Source: Rhopalosiphum padi (taxonomy: Eukaryota > Arthropoda > Insecta > Hemiptera > Aphididae). Taken from it: a stretch of 64,000 nt of DNA. Where the stretch lies: contig NC_083598.1 in NCBI RefSeq assembly GCF_020882245.1, forward strand, positions 46,971,858 to 47,035,857. Reading direction: 5' to 3'. Position 1 is the stretch's first letter. Each line of letters opens with the position of its first letter. A model generated the notes under the pieces. The model saw only the letters and a list, made by a program, of their open reading frames with translations, made no database searches and had not been told where the DNA came from. Positions 62,901 to 64,000 of this stretch are shown in pieces. The translations under genes and the position numbers were made by a program.

Positions 62901-64000
62901 ATATCTATTATACTTATACATCACACAATCACAATTACGCATCGATAACGATTAACGAAATATAACGTATATAATATATATGTCCACATGTATCACAGAA
63001 CAATAGAACAAGACGTGTACATTGTACGTTGGTCATATAGTAGTTAGTAATTATAGTTCAAACGTAAACTCTTAAATAAAATGAATTATCATATTCTAAT
63101 ATTATATAATATATTTCTGATCTCTCTAGTCTTAGCAAAATAGTACATACCTAATTATTCAGCATAATACCATCCATTCTTATAATTTTTATGTAGCGGC
63201 AAACCACAGCCGTTCAGAACCCCCCCAACCAATCCTAATATTAAACGCAAGTTTTGGTGTCACTGCACACTTGCCACCTTTATATACAATAATATAAATT
63301 GTTATGCGCAGTGCTTGTTCAACCTTTTACTTTATACGCATTATTCTCATAGTTTTGTTTAATTCGTTTGTTTCTACAGATATGGAAAGCTCTTATTGCG
63401 ATGGGCTACCTGTTCACTGTAACGTGGATTACGGCGTTCGTCATGGTGATCGTCCATGATCGCGTGCCTGATATGAAGAAATATCCCCCGTTGCCCGACA
63501 TTTTCCTGGACAACGTGCCTTACATCCCTTGGGCATTTCATATGTGTGAACTGACAGGCACCGTGTTGTGTTTCGTATGGCTCGCCGTATTGGTCTTCCA
63601 CAAGCATCGTTTCATATTGCTGAGGCGGTTTTTCGCTCTTTCGGGTACAGTCTTCCTGTTACGGTGCATCACAATGATTATAACTTCCTTGTCCGTGCCG
63701 GGGACACATCTAGAATGCACACCACGGAAGAAACCAGCGTATCTAGATGGTATATAATTATAATCAATTGCCATATTTTTTCTTTAAAGGACTTTAAAAA
63801 CAATACTGTAGGTTGTAGCATTCATTTCAATAATTCTTTCTCTAACCTGAAAAAGGTTTTTTTATAAATTTATTTTATCAATATTACTTCATATTATAGA
63901 TGGAAATTTTTTGGGTGAAATGGTGTACAAAATGCAACAAGCATATGTGATATGGAGAGGAGCTGGCATGTCGATACAAGGAGTTCGTACTTGTGGCGAC
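47913..64000 (+). CDS. SAMD8: SMSr / SAMD8 ceramide phosphoethanolamine synthase (3' end outside window)
   Basis: Coding exons 47913-48077, 48159-48311, 54009-54113, 63380-63749 and 63900 to beyond 64000; the last junction is phase 1, the others phase 0. At least 298 residues are visible. Residues 5-75 form a SAM domain (WNPREVSNWLEKKG, DGRALLLINEADL). From about 142 the sphingomyelin-synthase-related core begins: a membrane segment (145-166), VHDRVPDMKKYPPLPDIFLD, two further membrane segments, and TSLSVPGTHLECTPR. The window ends right after GVRTCGD, the start of the conserved CGDxxxSGHT block; the catalytic His and Asp lie beyond. SMSr works in the ER, transferring phosphoethanolamine to ceramide and acting as a ceramide sensor. 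The join RLKPE|IWKAL agrees with the insect family, so no exon seems missing. Introns of 5.7 and 9.3 kb are full of repeats. Confidence 0.95.
48601..48667 (+). repeat. Dispersed 1-kb family, right-end fragment
   Basis: ACACATTGTTGTACAATCAA followed by TACATCACTTTGTTCATAATC corresponds to the terminal block of 52504-53497 with several changes. Confidence 0.45.
49275..49292 (-). mobile_element. hAT-like end motif
   Basis: On the minus strand CAGGGGTGACCAACTTAT resembles CAGGGGTGGCCAACTTTT at 60339-60362 and the end at 2860-2879. Only single ends are visible. Confidence 0.35.
49637..50460 (+). repeat. Dispersed 1-kb family, degenerate copy
   Basis: The opening GGGGAAGTAGGTAACTGTTC, then GGTCACTATAATAGATG and ACGATTCTGACCAAAGACAA, follows the order of the same motifs at 52504-52640. 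The right part is diverged and its end is uncertain. Confidence 0.45.
52504..53497 (+). repeat. Best copy of a dispersed family of about 1 kb
   Basis: Begins around GTGGGCAAGTGGGTATCGCT and ends around CACTCCGTTCAGAATCTAAAA. ATGATTCTGAACGGAGATGA near 52610 and the inverse of the right end form an inverted pair (GATTCTGAACGGAG). The middle is AT-rich, with TTTGTTGTAACTCAAAAAC-type stretches seen on either strand elsewhere. At least eight partial relatives lie in this window. No coding frame is visible, so it is a non-autonomous element of unknown class. Confidence 0.6.
54824..55100. mobile_element. 277-bp foldback MITE with TTAA duplications
   Basis: Inverted arms of about 120 bp surround a short loop. 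Ends GATGACGTTATACCC and GGGTATAACGTACTC are each bounded by TTAA (54820-54823 and 55101-55104). Internal paired motifs include GATGTTAGCTTTAATAT and its inverse. A relative lies at 61350-61549. It is in an SMSr intron and would fold as a long hairpin in the pre-mRNA. Confidence 0.8.
55401..55680 (+). repeat. Dispersed 1-kb family, right-half copy
   Basis: Ends with ATTATCATTGTAAAGTTAGT followed by TCATTCATCGTACAAAATCTAAAA. It matches the terminal block of 52504-53497. Confidence 0.5.
56078..56671 (+). mobile_element. Tc1/mariner-type relic with long inverted repeats
   Basis: Terminal inverted repeats of about 165 bp (CGGGGCGAACCAGAGAAAC at left; right end reading inward CAGAGCGAATCAGAGAAAC), bounded by TA at 56076-56077 and 56672-56673. 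Between them a broken plus-strand frame (about 56297-56490) encodes FFFWDYLENKVVYTVQYLPK and, after breaks, an NxQxxxxxCxxxG-like stretch. This is the pattern of the C-terminal part of mariner/Tc1-type transposases of insects. Most of the transposase is deleted and stops are present. Confidence 0.7.
57170..57217 (-). mobile_element. Transposon end fragment (CAGTGGCGTATTTA type)
   Basis: On the minus strand CCAGTGGCGTATTTACAACT, followed by homopolymers, matches CCAGTGGCGTATTTAGGGGG at 61288-61307. A C-tract of 13 lies at 57174-57184. Single ends only. Confidence 0.4.
60339..60366 (-). mobile_element. hAT-like end motif
   Basis: On the minus strand CAGGGGTGGCCAACTTTTTT, then TGGTCACGATCTACT. 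It resembles the motifs at 49275-49292 and 2860-2879. The partner end was not found. Confidence 0.4.
60640..60745 (+). repeat. Dispersed 1-kb family, right-end fragment
   Basis: TTTTGACCGACGCAAAAATA, followed by CAATTCATTTATTGCTCCGC and TCAGA, matches the terminal block of 52504-53497. Confidence 0.45.
61158..61276 (+). repeat. Imperfect direct repeat, unit about 35 bp
   Basis: GGTTGGATTAACCAATTTTT with AGTTGTCACAGCTATT recurs as GGTTAGATCAACCAATTTTT with AGTTGTTTCAACTATT, starts about 80 bp apart. Confidence 0.55.
61350..61549. mobile_element. Truncated relative of the TTAA foldback MITE
   Basis: The right end GGGTATAACATCCTC is bounded by TTAA (61550-61553). The arm motifs ATATTAAAGCTAACAT and GCAAATTTGCTATG match 54824-55100. 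The loop (GATATCAATAAAAGC) is in the opposite orientation to that copy. The left arm is largely lost. Confidence 0.6.

Larger units (their letters stand above)
54114..63379. other. SMSr intron 3 (9.3 kb), repeat-filled
   Basis: No exon is recognised. It contains a TTC/TTA microsatellite (54119-54151), two related TTAA foldback elements (54824-55100 and 61350-61549), a mariner relic (56078-56671), copies of the 1-kb family and short transposon ends. Open frames at 54573, 57422 and 60581 are AT-rich and unsupported. Confidence 0.5.

Noticed and set aside
63374..63774. Minus-strand open frames opposite SMSr exon 4
   Set aside because: Antisense shadows of a strongly conserved coding exon.
1..64000. 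CRISPR arrays, bacterial operons, phage or viral insertions
   Set aside because: No spaced repeats of CRISPR type, no prokaryotic gene packing and no recognisable viral gene was seen on either strand.

Overview
The window looks like nuclear DNA of an aphid, or a close hemipteran relative. The background is very AT-rich, with long gene-poor stretches, many small DNA transposons with recognisable ends, short interstitial TTAGG arrays (the insect telomere unit), and intron-containing genes whose products are clearly animal. Nothing bacterial, viral, CRISPR-like or operon-like is visible. The species cannot be fixed from sequence alone.

Layout, left to right. 1-1.7 kb: a single-exon minus-strand gene for a FAM210B-type mitochondrial membrane protein. 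1.7-12.4 kb: repeat-rich, with a degenerate hAT-like element (3265-4168) and a 3.6-kb segment bounded by two copies of a 0.3-kb repeat and flanked by an exact 8-bp direct repeat (6715-10338). 12.4-15.4 kb: a minus-strand two-exon gene for the ciliary WD40 protein CFAP52, unusually GC-rich, with a private Cys-containing tail and an RFX X-box-like site upstream. 17.0-23.6 kb: a minus-strand gene for CDP-diacylglycerol synthase, ten coding exons rebuilt by splice sites, one GC-AG intron and one unexpected in-frame candidate cassette exon. 24-36.5 kb: no gene; several transposons, including a clean 853-bp element with 8-bp target duplications. 36.6-43.5 kb (+): a BTB/C2H2 zinc-finger gene with a GC-rich promoter/5'UTR exon and a 4-kb first intron. 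44.4-46.7 kb (-): complete five-exon PCNA, convergent with the BTB gene. 47.9-64.0 kb (+): the SAM-domain ceramide phosphoethanolamine synthase SMSr/SAMD8, divergent from PCNA, with 5.7-kb and 9.3-kb introns full of repeats; it runs off the right edge just after the conserved CGD motif.

The genes are unrelated housekeeping or cell-type genes (phospholipid and sphingolipid synthesis, DNA replication, cilium, transcription factor, mitochondrion) and do not form a pathway. Exon boundaries were placed by hand from GT/GC...AG sites, reading-frame continuity and family resemblance; none was checked by transcripts or database search. The more unusual signals are the CFAP52 tail and intron loss, the CDP-DAG synthase cassette exon, the composite element with its outer target duplication, and several long foldback elements inside introns that could give hairpin RNA. 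I did not find evidence for a wholly new biological system.
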